Shown here: piece after piece, positions 32,434 to 45,403 of the stretch
How the letters are laid out: every line of letters starts with the position of its first letter
Numbering within the stretch: the stretch's first letter is position 1
Origin: Aralia elata
Taxonomy: Eukaryota > Streptophyta > Magnoliopsida > Apiales > Araliaceae
Assembly (NCBI GenBank): GCA_034770075.1
Contig: JAVJAP010000349.1
Span: forward strand, 145,556 to 209,555
Length of the DNA stretch: 64,000 bases
Direction: 5' to 3'
Position numbers and translations under genes: made by a program
The notes under the pieces: generated by a model
What the model was told of the DNA's origin: nothing
The model's input: the letters and a program-made list of their open reading frames with translations, nothing else
Database searches by the model: none

Positions 32434-33637
32434 CTAACCTTGTGCTAATTATCGATTATGATTATTCCATGTGTGTATGATATGCGATTGGATCGAATTT
32501 TTTGGGCAGAACCTGTTTTTCCCGAAATCTGCTATGCGGTGCAGCTGCGCCGGCTCCTGTTCATTTTGGAGCGCAGCTGCGCCCAAACCCAAAAAGGTGT
32601 TTCTGGGGTTCAGCGCAGCTGCGCCGGTTCCCAGTTCATTCTGGGCACAGCTGCGCCGGACGGCAGAATTCGAAAAATAATTTATTCTTCAATTAAAATA
32701 AATGGTTTATTTAATTGATATAAATTAAGAATAAAGGAGTTTATTCACATAATGGAATAGGATTCCATGTTTCCTTAAAAATAAAGATGTTTATTTTGAT
32801 AAGGAATAGGATTCAACATATTTTATTTTTCCAACAATTTTAAGTTAAAATAAAAGAGTTTGTTTTGAACTTGAAATTGGATTCCATGTTAATTGAAATA
32901 AAAGAGTTTATTTTGATTTGGAATTTATTTAAAAATAAAGGGTTTATTTTTATTCAAAATTGGATAAAATAATATAAAATAGTTTATTATGATTTAAATT
33001 TTGATTAAAATAAAGGAGTTTATTTTTGTTTCAAAATTAGATTTCTAGTAAACTTTTAATTGCCCATTAAATGATATCAATGCATATATGGAATGGTTTT
33101 ATTATTCATGAGATGAATGTTATTTATTGATACATATGGAGATATGTATGATAATAAATAGGGATTGATTATGGACTACTGACCAATGTGTGATTGGATT
33201 TATTTTAGTGGATGCTTGAATGAATGGGTTTTTATAAATGGGGTCTGCGTACCTCGTCTTCTCTAGTTTTTCTTGATGTAAATTCTATCTTCCTCCTATG
33301 TACCTCCCCTTGACTGCTGATCAAGGTTTCTATTTATTGTAAATAGTTTATGTAATAGGTTTAGTTAGAATTACTTGAAGAATTGGAGACAAAGGAGCAA
33401 GGAGCGCTTGAAGACCCGTTTGTAATGGAGCCCCGGTTTAAATGTAATAGTTATATTTAAATTTTGTTCTTGCACCCTAGGTTTGACCTTTTGGTTCACT
33501 TGGTGGCTCTAGTGAACCAAACTAGAATAAAAGTCCATAATCAATCCGGGTAGAATATAGTATTCTATATGTGCATGCTTAATATATGTATATTATATAT
33601 TATCCAACATGCTTCGCATGCCAAATAATATGACGCG

Positions 33638-33684
<47 letters not shown>

Positions 33685-34330
33685 CATGCGCGCTAAACAA
33701 GATGAAACAAATAATAACAAACCCCTCAAAGAAATTATATTAAGTCCTAAGCGTTCAAAGATATTTGGAATATCGAACATCGCCTTCTAGCATGGTAAAG
33801 CAATAGAGTATTAAATATTTAATATGAGTTTGTTGTGTCACCACAAGGCAAGTATTAAATATTTAAGATGTTGCATTATCACATTTGATGCTTATACATA
33901 GACTGAACGATGCTGTTTTGTTGTGTCACCACAAGGACAGTGTTTTTCTTTCGAATATATGGAAGTGCTAGGTTGGACTTAACTTGGATAATTTTGATTC
34001 GGATGTGTCACCACTTGATCAAAATAATCTAAGAGGCAAAATACACGAAGTTACATAGTGATGTAATTGACAATAGTTGTCTACTTATTTATTTATATAT
34101 CGTTTATTGTGTCACCACAAGGCTATATACATTTGAAATGGAATCCTTATTCTCATAAGCAAATCTTTAATTAGATTTGCCGAACTATATAAATTGAGGG
34201 TAATATAGTTTGATGAAAAAATGAGAGATACCAATTTAAAATAAAGACCTAATTTATTCTGGTAATTAATTAAGAAATGAATGTATGCTAAAATGTTGTT
34301 AAACTACAAATTCATTTATAGAATTTTACA
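32434..34330 (+). other. Copia B leader
   Basis: Non-coding. It contains four CAGCTG-centred GC dyads (32535-32665), degenerate AATAAAGG/TTTATTTT repeats (about 32690-33055), a (TA)n run (33643-33681) and repeated GTGTCACCACAAGG words (33833-34122). Collinear with the B' leader. Confidence 0.6.
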
Positions 34331-37300
34331 ATGTCTAATTCACTATCACTGCGGAGCATATTAGATGTTAATTAACCGGACCGAATTACACAGATTGGTT
34401 AAAGAATTTGAGAATAGTTCTCAAGGCTGAAAAGCTATCTTATGTCTTTAATATGCCTACCCCTGCAATGGTTGCAGACAATGCCTCAGAGGAAGAGATT
34501 GTTACTTTTAGAAAGTGGCAAGATGATGCACAGTTGGCTCAATGCATCATGCTCGCATCCATGAGTAACGAGCTTCAGCGTCAGCATGAAACTATGGATG
34601 CTCCTACTATACTCCTGCACCTTCAAGGAGTTAAATGGTGAGGAAAGTAGGACTATTAGATATCAGATATCTAAGGAGCTCTTCCGATCTAGAATAACCG
34701 ATGACACTACAGTACACACATATGTCCTAAAATGATCAATCTGATTGAACAATTGGGACAACTGGGCTTTAATGGATGGAGAGTTGATCCAAGATTTGAT
34801 CTTGCAATCACTTCCGGACTCTTTCTCACAAATGGTTGTGAATTTCCACATGAACAAGCTATATATCAGCCTGCCTGAGTTGCTTAAACATGTTGAAAAC
34901 TGTAAAGAGTCACTTTCCAACCAAGAAAGACCAAGTCTTACTGGTAGATGATTCTTCCAGGAAGCAGAAGAGGGCCAAAGGATCTTCTTAAAAGAAGAAA
35001 AATTCAAAGAAGGTAAATAGAAAGGCAAAAACAAAGGACAATAAGAACAAGACTGATGCAGATAGCAAAGGAGTTCGCTTCCACTGCAATAAGCCTGGAT
35101 ACTGGAAAGGAAACTGTAAAGAGAATCTTACAGACGCTAACCAGGAGAAGCTTAGTGAAGCTTCGGTTACAGATATAAGTTTGTTCATGATTGAAATAAA
35201 TTTTTCTATAAGTCAAGGTTCTACTTGGGTATTGGATACCGGCTGTAGTTCTCATGTATGCAATCCAATGCAGAGACTAAGTAGAAGTAGAAAGCTAAAC
35301 AAAGTAAGTAATCTTACGTGTGGAGAATGGAGCAATGGTTGCTGCTTTAACCGTAGGAACTTATAGTTTAGCGTTGCCTATGGGCAAGTCTATTAAGTTA
35401 ATAAATTGTTATTATGTTCCAATTTTCATTAGAAACATTATTTCTTTCCGTTGTTGGATAGGGAAAGTTCTGGTATATTTAAGAACAATTGTTGTTCTAT
35501 TTATAATGATAATGTTTTGTTTGAAACTAGAAGAATACTTGATAGGACTTTGTAAACTTGACTTACATGAAAAATAATTTTTTGCAAATTGAACAAACTA
35601 GTAAAAGAAAAAGGAGATAGTCATTCAAAGAGTTGAATGTGTGTATTTGATGAAATACAAGTCTGAGTCATTTGAAAAGTTCAAAGAATTCAGAAGTGAA
35701 ACAAATTTACAAAGTATTAAGATTCTTTGATCAGATCGAGGAAGGAATACTTGTGCAATAAGTTTCTAAATCATCTCAAAATGATATTTTCTCATAATGG
35801 ACACCTCCTGATACGCAATAATTGATTGGTGTATCTAAAAGGAGAAATTGTACCTTGTTGGACATAGTACAGTCCATAATGATTTTTACCAACATTCTAG
35901 TATCCATCTGGGGTTATACCTTAGAAATGACTGCATATCTACAAAATAAGGTAACCTCAAAAATCCAGCCTCAAGACTCCATAAAGGTAATGGATAGGGA
36001 GGATTCCTAGTCTTAAGTATGTTAAGATAAGGGGTCGTCCAACTTATGTGAAAAGGTTTCAAAGATAAGTTTGGGACAAAATATGACAAGTGCAGACTTG
36101 TGGAATATACTAAAGAAAGTTTAGGGTATTATTACTATAATCCTACACGCTGCCTTCTTAGATAAAGGTGTTTATCATTGAAGGAGCTAGTGGGAGGGGT
36201 AATAGATCTTGAAGGAGTTCAAGAACCACAAAGCACTTTAAGTCGAACCGAGGAACCTGTAGATAGACCTATTATACCACAACCGAATCGTAAATCTGGA
36301 AGAGTACCGAAGATACCTAGGAGATATGGATTCATCATAGAGGATGATGATGAGGTACGCATCATAGAGGATGATGATCCATTCATATACGATGAGACTA
36401 TGAGTAGTAGACACTCAGAAAAATGGTAGAAGACCATGAAATCCAGAATGAACTCCATGTATGAGAACCAAGTATAGACTCTGGTTACTCCACCGAAAGG
36501 CATATTGCTTAAAGGGTGAAAATGGGTCTTTAAGGGAAAGACTGGGACAAATGGCAAGGTGGAGACCTATAAGACCAGACCTATTTAAAAGGTTTTTCAA
36601 GTCAAGGGTTGACTGTGATAAAACCTTATTACCGGGTAATGCTCAGGTCCATTTGGATTTTGCTTGTGATTGCAGCTTATTACGAAATCTGGCAAAATGG
36701 ATGTGGAGACACCCTTCCTCAGTGAAGACTTGAGGAGAATGTATGTATGATACAACCAGAGGAATTTGTTTCAAAGGTTGAAGCAAATCGTGTTTTAAGC
36801 TACAATGATCCATTTATGGATTAAAGCCAGCTTCTCAAAGATGAAACATTCATTTTAATGAGACAATCAAAAGAGTTTGATTTTATCAAAAATGAGAATG
36901 AACCTTGTGTGTACAAAAGGGTCAGTGGGAGCGCTGTGACATTCTTGGTATTATATGTTGATATACTACTGACAAGGAATAACACACCAATGCTACAATC
37001 AGTAAAGATAAAATTGTCTAAACATTCCTCCATGAAGGACTTGGGAGGAGCATCCTATAAATTGGGGATATAAATCTATATAGATAGATTTAGAAGGATG
37101 TTCGGCTTGACCCAAGGAACGTATATTCATTTGATGCTAAAGGTGTTTAGCATGGCAAACTCCAAGAGAGGTCTCATGATGATGAACCACGGAGTGTATC
37201 TCTCTAAAATTGTCCCCAATTAAAAGAGAGATCGCATGAGTTACTATCATGTATGCAATGAATATACTAGGCTTGATGTTGATCAGTCAGATTCTGGAGA

Positions 37301-37808
37301 AGATCACTGTAAGACAGTGATAAACATCTTTAAGTACTTAACCGGTATTGAAGATGTAATCATAATTCATGGTAGGTCCGAATTAAAACTAGAGGGCTAA
37401 ACAGACTCAAGTTTTTCAGACTGACCAAGACGATAACAAATCCACTTTAAGGTAAATCGTTACTTTAAAAGATGGTGCAGTGAATTGGAAAGGTTCCAAA
37501 CAGCAAAGAGTTGCTGGTTTAGTGACAAAGACAAAGTATATAGCTGTAAATGAAGTTGCAAGTTGATTGTTTGGACGAAAAGTTTATTACAGAACTAGGA
37601 ATAGTTCCTAAGTCTCATCTTGGATTCAAACATGTGTTACGGCACTTTCATTTGATTAGTGGAATCATTGAAAGAGGAGAAGTCACTATAGAGATAGTGG
37701 ACTCTCAAGAACAACATTGCATATCCATTTACTGAAGTTTTATCCAAACAGCAGGATGATCGTCACTTAGAGAAGAAGGGTATTAGATACCATGATGATT
37801 GGCTTTAG
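34331..37808 (+). pseudogene. Copia B gag-pol, heavily decayed
   Basis: Gag starts at ATG 34331 (MSNSLSLRSILD). Recognisable parts: gag core about 34400-34940, zinc knuckle near 35080, protease STWVLDTGCSSHV near 35220. The integrase is internally deleted: its HHCC zinc and first catalytic Asp are gone, while the region near ILxSDRG and SKRRNCTLLD remains. RT covers about 36200-37120, where LVLYVDILLT lacks one Asp of the YVDD pair, and RNase H/tail covers about 37250-37800 (DRHLEKKGIRYHDDW). Stops and frameshifts are frequent throughout. It is followed by the polypurine tract GTGCAAGTGGGAGA and the 3' LTR. Confidence 0.8.
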
Positions 37809-37822
37809 TGCAAGTGGGAGAT

Positions 37823-37923
37823 TGAAAGTAGTATGCACACAAGCCAATTATATTTGATATGATGTAGCATATACTTTGTAATCTTATTCGGTTGTTAAAG
37901 GCATTTTACTTTATCTACATGGT
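37823..37923 (+). repeat. 3' LTR of copia B, first part
   Basis: Starts TGAAAGTAGTATGCAC after the polypurine tract and is interrupted at ATGGT (37919-37923) by element C. Continues at 57568. Confidence 0.9.
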
Positions 37924-39102
37924 TGATACAATCCTGACTAGGCTCGCATCGAACAACATTCAGTCAACTCGAGTTCAAGAGGTTCATCAGTTAGTCGCGA
38001 GTGATTGGATTGAAATCCATTCAAGGATGCGTACATTAGAACTAAATTCATATGAACGGCGAGGAGATGATCAATCATGTGATTTGGGATTACTAGATAC
38101 CATCTATTTAGTAAGGCCAAATCAATGCAAGCCAAGGCATCATTCAATGTATGGAACAATGGAAGTTGGTTCAAGGATGATTGGAGTGGGGATTGAGGAA
38201 TTTGGAGATGTCATTTACACAGCTGTCCCTTTGAGCTCCATTTCGACCTTGATCCAGTTAGAATCTCGCAAAACACAAAGAATGAAAGTTGTAGATCTCG
38301 TCGAGATCTTCGATTTGATAGGTGGCAGGTTCTGTAACTCTTTCTGAATCAAAAGTTATGGTCATTTTTCCAAAGGACGTCGCGGTAGGAAACACATGAG
38401 CGCCTAAAGCGCTCGTCCCTTTGTATTTCCAGCGCCTAGAGCACTGGCCAAATGTGGAGACACTGTAAGCTAGCGCCTAAAGCACTCCAGACAAGGCAAT
38501 TCAAGAGCCTAGAGCGCTAGGTCTTGAGCACGGAATCGGAGGAAGGGTTTTGATCAGTTTTAATGCAATCTTTTGGGGATCTTTTCCTATTTTATTGTAA
38601 CTAGGATGTTTATTAGATAGGATTTCTATTTCCTTTCAAATTCTTATTTCCTTATAGGATTAGGGTTTTATGTTATTAGTATAAATAGAATACATGGATG
38701 ATGTAATTAGGGGGTCAACAATTCAATAATATTCAAAGTTTATTCATACTTGAGAGCTATTCTCTACTTTTGGTTCTTTTAAGAATTCCTAGATTAATTT
38801 CTTAGTTTTCTTGAGATTCAATTATCGACTTATCATACAACAATTCATAGTTGTTTGTGGCGTCATTCTATCATACATCAAGCGTCGATTGTACTTTTGG
38901 TTCTTGTCTCTTTATAGACATTGGGTCAAGGTGTCGTTGGTGTTCCATTCAACGCAAGCTTCCTAGCGCAAAGCAATTGTACCAAGGTTCTCGTCTCAAT
39001 ATAGGCGAAGAGTTAAGGTGTTGTGAGCATTCCACCTTCATAACTTGCTGGAAACGATCCGGGCGACGACCACCTCACGCAAACATGCCGTGGAGTCTAT
39101 CA
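37924..39102 (+). repeat. 5' LTR of element C
   Basis: 1179 bp from TGATACAATCCTGAC to GTGGAGTCTATCA. A dyad module at about 38395-38520 uses GAGCGCCTAAAGCGCTC-type words. TATA at 38680-38687. Confidence 0.9.
38395..38520 (+). repeat. Dyad module GAGCGCCTAAAGCGCTC in the C LTR
   Basis: Four related words (AGCGCCTAAAGCGCT, AGCGCCTAGAGCACT, AGCGCCTAAAGCACT, GAGCCTAGAGCGCT) are spaced about 35-50 bp apart. The 3' LTR copy lies at about 56860-56985 with the pairing better kept (e.g. AGCGCCTAGAGTGCT, AGCGCCTAAAGCGCT). It corresponds in position to the CTCGCCCCGGCGAG module of C'. Confidence 0.7.
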
Positions 39103-39104
39103 TT

Positions 39105-39116
39105 TGGTATCAGAGC
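39105..39116 (+). other. Primer-binding site of C
   Basis: TGGTATCAGAGC, two bases after the LTR; tRNA-Met type. Confidence 0.75.
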
Positions 39117-39641
39117 TACGTTTTCTAGTAGGATACTTATCCTTTATTTTACTTGTTGAAGAGTAAAAAAAAATCGTGAGTAAAAAAGAAAAAAAAAGAG
39201 GGAAAATTATTATTGTTGCAATTGCTTGGGTTTCATAAGTTCGTGATTATTGGGATATTATTGAAGAAGTTATTATTTGATTCTATTGTTGGAATTTGTG
39301 AATTTTGAGGATATCGGGATTTCATTCAAGAGGATCTTAATTGGTGATTGTGAAAATTTGGTGGTTATCGTACGTCACACTTGCTATATTTTGTTTTGTG
39401 ATAAGTTCTTATTGAATTAATTAGAAGAACTGAGATATTTATTTGGTGAATTCAAAAAGAACCTATAAGAGGGAATTAGAGTGGTAAAAGGCAAGAGTGT
39501 GAGATCAATTGAGGGTAAAAGCCGAATTGTGCGATACACGAGTGATTTCATAATTGTGTGATATATTGTTTGAGCGAAACACGTAAGGGAGTGTGTGAGG
39601 AAAATTTTTCTTTATTTACTAACCTTTGTTTTGCAGCAAAC
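39117..39641 (+). other. C leader
   Basis: Untranslated leader collinear with that of C', including an A-rich stretch at 39167-39210. It ends in TTTACTAACCTTTGTTTTGCAG just before the gag ATG. No gene is seen. Confidence 0.5.
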
Positions 39642-40293
39642 ATGTATAATTATGGTTATGAAAATAATTATGAGTGGCAAAAGAGATCTTTTCAAGGAAG
39701 GCGCGATCCTGAAGCTTATTTGAGTTGGGAGGAAAGGAAGGAACGAGAGTTTGGCTATCATAATTATTCCGAGTCCAAGAAGTTCAAACTTGCAGTTCAA
39801 GATTTTTTTGATTATGCAGTTACATGGTGGGCTGAATTTGTGCGTAGCAGAAAAAGGTATAGAGAGCGTCCGATCGAGACGTGGGAAGAGTTGAAAACCG
39901 TGATGAGAAAGCGGTATGCTCCAGGACAACCTAGTAGGAGGAATGAACATACATCTCTGAAATATGTAGAGTAACCTTCAAGGCGTTCAACTTGTGATAA
40001 TGAAAAGAAGGTTCGTAGACATGAAGATTTGCAATGGAGACAGCGAAGAGAAACTCCTAGGGAGTATATTGAATCGGCATCATTTGAGAACATCATAAGA
40101 ACGTTTAATGAGTTAAAGGATGAGCATTTGAAACCACGAGTCACTCTTAAGGCACAAAAAGAGCAAGATCAGCTGCTGGAGGAAGAAGATGTAAGAGAAC
40201 ATGCAATCCAAGGAGAATTGTTAGGTTCTAGTGTACATGATGAAGTCCACGAAGATTTAGTGATTGTACGAAAAGATTGTGCTCAAGAGCAAG
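39642..40293 (+). pseudogene. C gag-like frame, cut by chromovirus D
   Basis: It starts at ATG 39642 (MYNYGYENNYEW). The gag core has AYLSWEERKEREFGYHNYSE, FFDYAVTWWAEFVRSRK and WEELKTVMRKRYAPGQ. A TAG at 39972-39974 ends the first open frame, where C' has a sense codon. The frame then continues in phase (RREDTP-like to VTLKAQKEQDQLLEEED) to the D insertion at GCAAG 40289-40293. It resumes at 53860. The protein would be the particle-forming part of the element. Confidence 0.7.
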
Positions 40294-40851
40294 TGTAATG
40301 CCCGTGAATTTTGAACGTCCTTATTAATTAAATCTAATTTAATTCAATGAGTTAACGTTGTGTTCTATTTAAACAAGCTTGGGTTAATTGGTGGGAGATG
40401 TATAAGATGTGTCTATACTCGTGTTGGCAGGTATGATATAACTATGGTTAAGAGATAACCATAGGTGAGTCAAGTGTAGGAATTGGTGGGTAATGACTAA
40501 AATGGCCAAGAGTGGTTAATAACCAAGGTAATTATGTAAGGGCAATAACCATTGTATATCCAAGTGGTTAATAACCAATGAAATGATGGCGGGATAATAA
40601 CCATTGTGTTTAACCAATGTAATGATGGCAAGATAATAACCAATGTCTAATAACCAATGAAGAATGGGTAATAACTAATGGATAATTAAGATTTTGCGAA
40701 AAGACTATTTTAACCTTGAAAGAGGTTGGGAAAGGACTAAAAAAATACCCTTGAGGAAGTTGCTAGGAAACTTCCTACTATTGATGAATTGACCAAATTG
40801 CCCTTGCCTAGTCATGATTAATGACTATTTTGCCCATGGTCTCTACTTTCC

Positions 40852-40859
40852 TATAAATA
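40852..40859 (+). promoter_or_regulatory. TATA box of D 5' LTR
   Basis: CTATAAATAGGACCCCTCACC. The same box is at 50457-50464 in the 3' LTR. It probably starts transcription around 40885. Confidence 0.6.
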
Positions 40860-42059
40860 GGACCCCTCACCAAAGTTAACAAGGGTTGGCTCACTTATTA
40901 TTCACCAAGTAGAGAGTTTGTGAGCTTGAGAGAATTTTGAAGAGAGAAGCAAGAGCAAGTCTTGTGAGAGGAAGAAGAAGACCTTGAAGTGTTTACGCCA
41001 TCTCCATTCGCATAGCCATTAAAGCTAGGTATAAACTCCATTCCTTCAAACCCTAGTTTCTTGTTGCTAGTATTATATTATGATTTCTACACGCTATTTT
41101 GTTGGAAACTTTTATGTGTGTTGATTGGGGTTGGTGGTATAAAGGGAGTATTCATGGATCTAAGTTTTTATTTTGTTAGATCTACATTTTTCTAAAAGAT
41201 TGTTTAACTCATGATTTTAAAACCGAGGTATGGATCTTCATTTCTTTTAAAACCCTAGTTGTGTGTGGGATTAATTTTTGGTTGTTGTTTGATGCTTATG
41301 GAAGAAATGAAGCATGTATAGGTCTAAGTTTTATTTTGCTAGATCTAAGATTTATCTTGCTAGATCTATATTATTGCAAAAATATGTTTATCAAATATGG
41401 TTTAAAGAAGAGATCTTGGTCTTGTATGCTTTATGGATAGCATATATAGGTTTTAAAATTTTTATAACATGTTTTGGTGGGTTTGTATGCTAAAACATGG
41501 GAGTAATATTATTTATTGGAGTATAAAATTATGGGTGAAAAATATTGATTTAAGTCATAAATATTTTATCTTAATATTAGAAATATTTTTGTAATCATGG
41601 ATATATTTGTTGGAATTTATTTGGAGTTAAAACTTGTTTGAGGATATTTTAAACCCATTTGGTATGCAAGGAAAAAGGAAAAAAAAAAGAAAAAAAAAAA
41701 GAAAGGACTAAACCGCCTGGAAGCCCCCTGCTCAGCCCGGAACCAACCCTGGCCGAGCATGGCGCGCCAATGGGTGCAGCCCTGGCCGCGCATGGCGCGC
41801 CAGGGGGAAAAACGTGGGCCGCCTGGCGTCTCCCGAAACGGCGTCGTTTGGGGGCCGCGGCTAAGGCAGGCGCGCAATGCGCGGGAGGCCTCAGGCGCGG
41901 AAATTACAATCGTGCCCCTCCGTCCAGATTTCAACTTATTTACCAAAATGCCATCCAAATTTAATTTTAATTAATTTAAATACTTTAAACAATATTATTT
42001 AATTTTGTAAAATTAGTAAATGTACAAAATTAAGTTTTGAGCACTTAATCTTATATTTT

Positions 42060-42900
42060 CCAGATTTAATAAATTAATTAATTATTGTTTATTTATTATT
42101 AAATAATGATTAAGGATAATCAAAAATTGTAAATTTATCTATTTATTATTTGATTAACTTTAAATAATAAATAAATATAATTAGTTATTATTTATTATTA
42201 AATAATAACTAAAGATAATTCATACTTACTAATTAATTATTTATTATTTGATTTACTTTAAATAATAAATAAACCTAATTAGTTATTATTTATTATTAAA
42301 TAATAACTAAAGATAATTATTACTCACTAATTAATTATTTATTATTTGATTAACCTTAAATAATAAAATAAACCTAATTAGTTATTATTTAGTATTAAAT
42401 AATAACTAAAGATAATTTCTATTTACTAATTAATTATTTATTATTTGATTAACTTTAAATAATAAATAAACCTAATTAGTTATTATTTATTATTAAATAA
42501 TAACTAAAGATAATTAGTACTCACTTATTAATTATTTATTATTTGATTAACATTAAATAATAAATAGACCGAATTAGTTATTTATTATTAAATAATAACT
42601 AAAGGTAATTCATATTTACTAATTAATTATTTTTTTTATTATTAACATTAAATAATAAATAAACCTAATTAGTTATTATTTATTATTAAATAATAAACTA
42701 AAGATAATTGTTACTCACTAATTAATTATTATTTGATTAAACTTTAAATAATAAACAAACCTAATTAATTATTATTTAATCTTAAATAATAATTAAAGAC
42801 AATTAAAAATTTATAATTCGATTATTATTTAATTAATAATTTAAATAATAAGTGAATATAATTAGTTATTAATTACTATTAATAATAACTAAAGATAATT
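42060..42900. repeat. 98-bp AT-rich tandem array in D 5' LTR
   Basis: About eight units of roughly 98 bp, each holding TAATTAATTATTTATTATTT and a near-perfect palindrome around AGTTATTATTTATTATTAAA. Units are contiguous with no spacers. The 3' LTR has the same array at about 51610-52440. Confidence 0.8.
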
Positions 42901-44316
42901 AATTAATTACTATTTAATAGTAATTTAATGAAGATAGAGTTAATAAAATAGAGAGAGTTTAATAACCCATTAATTAAACAATCATAACAAATTGTTTAAG
43001 GGTTTAATAAATGAATATTACTTAAGAAAGAGTAATGTTAATTAATTTAACAATTATAATAAATTGCTTAAAGGTTAATAAGTGATTATCACTTAAGGGA
43101 AACATGGTTAATTAATTAAACCATCAACCTAGAGATCCATTAAAGTGTCTTATAGGATTTATGATAATTTATTAACTTATGTGTGCTATGTGAATTGCTT
43201 AATTGTTAAATAAATAGCATAAGTAAGCGTATCGATATACAACTACACAGTACTAATTGATAGCTCAACATTATCAATGTTAGGTTCTTCAAGGCCAATT
43301 AGTTAAAGCTAGAATTATTTGTAGCTGAGCAAACAGGCAAGTTCCTAACCCTAAACTTCTTACATTATTGCAAGTTCCCTAACTCAATCTCGAATTAATA
43401 CTTTCGAAGCATGTTAGTGAATAATTATTGTCGATTATTCACATCCATACTGATTATTGAGATTCGCACATTGTGCAATTGAATTCCTATCCTATTATGA
43501 TTGAACTGTAAATTTAATTAAAGTTCCTTCAAGTATGAATTGTTTATGAGATCGATCTATGCTATTTGTATCAGCTAGATCCAGCATGTCTAAATTGGTT
43601 AAGACAATGGTATTTTAAAAGTTGTTCTTATTAAATTGTTGTGGTAAGAACTCTTGGCTGAGAAAAGGATAAACTTGTTTAAGGCATGATATCAATGCTG
43701 GTTATTAAGTGTTTATGCATAAATCACGGGGTATGAGAGGCTGATCCCCTCGATTACCAAAACTTTTTAAGAGGTCCAGCTTACATGCTGAGAACCTTGG
43801 AAAACGTCCTTGGTTATTTCAAATCACTCAGTAATTGGCATTCAATTATTTAAATATTCAACTGTTGACTGATAATTCATATTTCTTCACAATTCTACAC
43901 TGTTGTTGCACATTGAAAGCGAAATTCCTTCTATTCATGATATATCTCTCTTGTGTATAAACTTGCTAAGCAAACTAGTTGCTTACCCTTGCTATATCAT
44001 GATCTTTATTTCAGCTAAGGCAGAAACGTCTAGGGGAGACAAAGGAAAAGGGAAGGTGCAAGAGTAGATGCCCGTTAGTGCCTATGTACTAGCTATTTCT
44101 GAATGTGGTTTGATTAAGTGAACCTTTATTTGTATTAAGAGTACGTTTTATGTTAAGGTTAAAGAACCTTGGGACCAGAATTGTAAGACTTTATTTCCAT
44201 TCGATAAACAATGTATGTTTATTATTCCGCATTTAGTTAGATAGTATGTTTGTCGTCGAATTATCGTGAGCACCGAATTCGAGGTTTGGAAACCTGGATT
44301 TGGGGGCGTCACAGGT

Positions 44317-44328
44317 TGGTATCAAAGC
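44317..44328 (+). other. Primer-binding site of D
   Basis: TGGTATCAAAGC, three bases after the LTR; tRNA-Met type. Confidence 0.8.
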
Positions 44329-44521
44329 TATAGGTTATAAACGTTAGGGATAAGAAACCTAGGATATAACCTTAAGTAGAAAACTCACATAGAGCATGTA
44401 GGTGATGGGTCGGGGAGATTCATAGAGTTCTAGTTGTACCGAATAAAATATCATTTCATTTCATCAATGAATATATTTTATTGTGGTACTGATGTTGATT
44501 TATTTGTGTGGTGTTTGTAGG

Positions 44522-44800
44522 ATGTCGGACGAGAGTCAAGATAGCTGTCCAGTGAACCAGGAGCCCATAGAGCCTGATGTGATAGGAGGTTTGCTGGCGA
44601 GGAACGCCGAGCTAGAGGTTAGGGCTAAACAATTAGAGGCGCAGAACCACATCCACCAGATTTCTGAACAGCAGTACAAGGACGCTGCTTACCAGGCCCA
44701 GGCTGAGTTAGCCGAGTTGCGAGGGAGGCTGCTGCTAAGGGAGCTGCAGTTAGGACAATTGAAGGATGAGGTAAAGGCTAAGGATGCGAAGAATAGTTGA
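44522..44800 (+). CDS. Small coiled-coil ORF in the D leader
   Basis: From ATG 44522 (MSDESQDSCPVNQE) it encodes about 92 residues; an upstream in-frame ATG at 44483 would add 13. Residues about 22-88 are Glu, Ala, Leu, Gln and Arg-rich with heptad-like spacing (LLARNAELEVRAKQLEAQ, QAELAELRGRLLLRELQ), so a coiled coil is likely. It lies between the primer site and gag, on the sense strand. It could be a leader ORF of this clade, or chance. Translation before gag would need re-initiation or splicing. I do not recognise a named family. Confidence 0.45.
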   Translation: MSDESQDSCPVNQEPIEPDVIGGLLARNAELEVRAKQLEAQNHIHQISEQQYKDAAYQAQAELAELRGRLLLRELQLGQLKDEVKAKDAKNS

Positions 44801-45403
44801 ATTGGAGCGAGCCTTAGACATTGTCTGGATGCAGTTTCGACGCTAGATGGATGAATCTGCCCTCCAGTAGCGAGAGCAAGCGTGAGTTGCATTCACCTGG
44901 TGTCCCCTAGAGGATAGTTGGAAGTGGGTGGTTATGCCTTGATCAGTGTTATTGGTACTACCATTTGGTTTACTAGAAATTGTATTAACCTCAGCAAGGT
45001 GCGAGGTAGTTCGTAGGTAGGATGTACTTCCCAACTATGTAGGTAGGAAAGAATGGTTTAAGTGAATCCCACCTTTTGTTATATTAAATGGGATAGTAGC
45101 AATTATGACAATATGCCTGTGATAAACGTGTGAGACGCTTAAGTCGGTATATGAATATAGATGCATTATTATGGTATGTGCTTGAGAATTTTACTTGATA
45201 TACCATTTATGCAATGATTATGTTAATTCAATGAGACTGAATCGGTATCTTAGTAACTTAAATCACTAATCGGGAAAGCAGAATTTCCGAGGTTGGGTAA
45301 TCTAAAACTTCCACACAAGAGTCATGTGATTATTGTATTACATGCTAAATACTTATGTTTTAAGAAAGCCCGAGTAACGTGTTAGGGTTTGCTTAAACAG
45401 ATA

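Larger units (their letters stand above)
40294..44313 (+). repeat. 5' LTR of D
   Basis: 4020 bp. TATA at 40852-40859; GC-rich GGCGCGCC module at about 41735-41890; AT-rich 98-bp tandem array at about 42060-42900. Compared with the 3' LTR it has an extra 33-bp tandem copy near 41730-41790, and keeps about 62 bp near 41218-41280 that the 3' LTR lacks. Confidence 0.92.

Noticed and set aside
39583..39636. GTAAGG ... TTTACTAACCTTTGTTTTGCAG in the C leader, also at 18133-18185 in C', looks like an intron just before gag.
   Set aside because: It would be only 53-54 nt, below the usual minimum for plant introns, and no reading frame depends on it. The acceptor may pair with another donor, but none stands out.
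41617..41974. Several overlapping frames in the GC module of the D LTRs (also 51200-51518).
   Set aside because: Present on both strands because of GC-rich, stop-poor sequence; no conserved motif.
42060..42900. Regular repeats resembling a CRISPR array.
   Set aside because: Units are contiguous 98-bp copies without unique spacers, inside a plant LTR.
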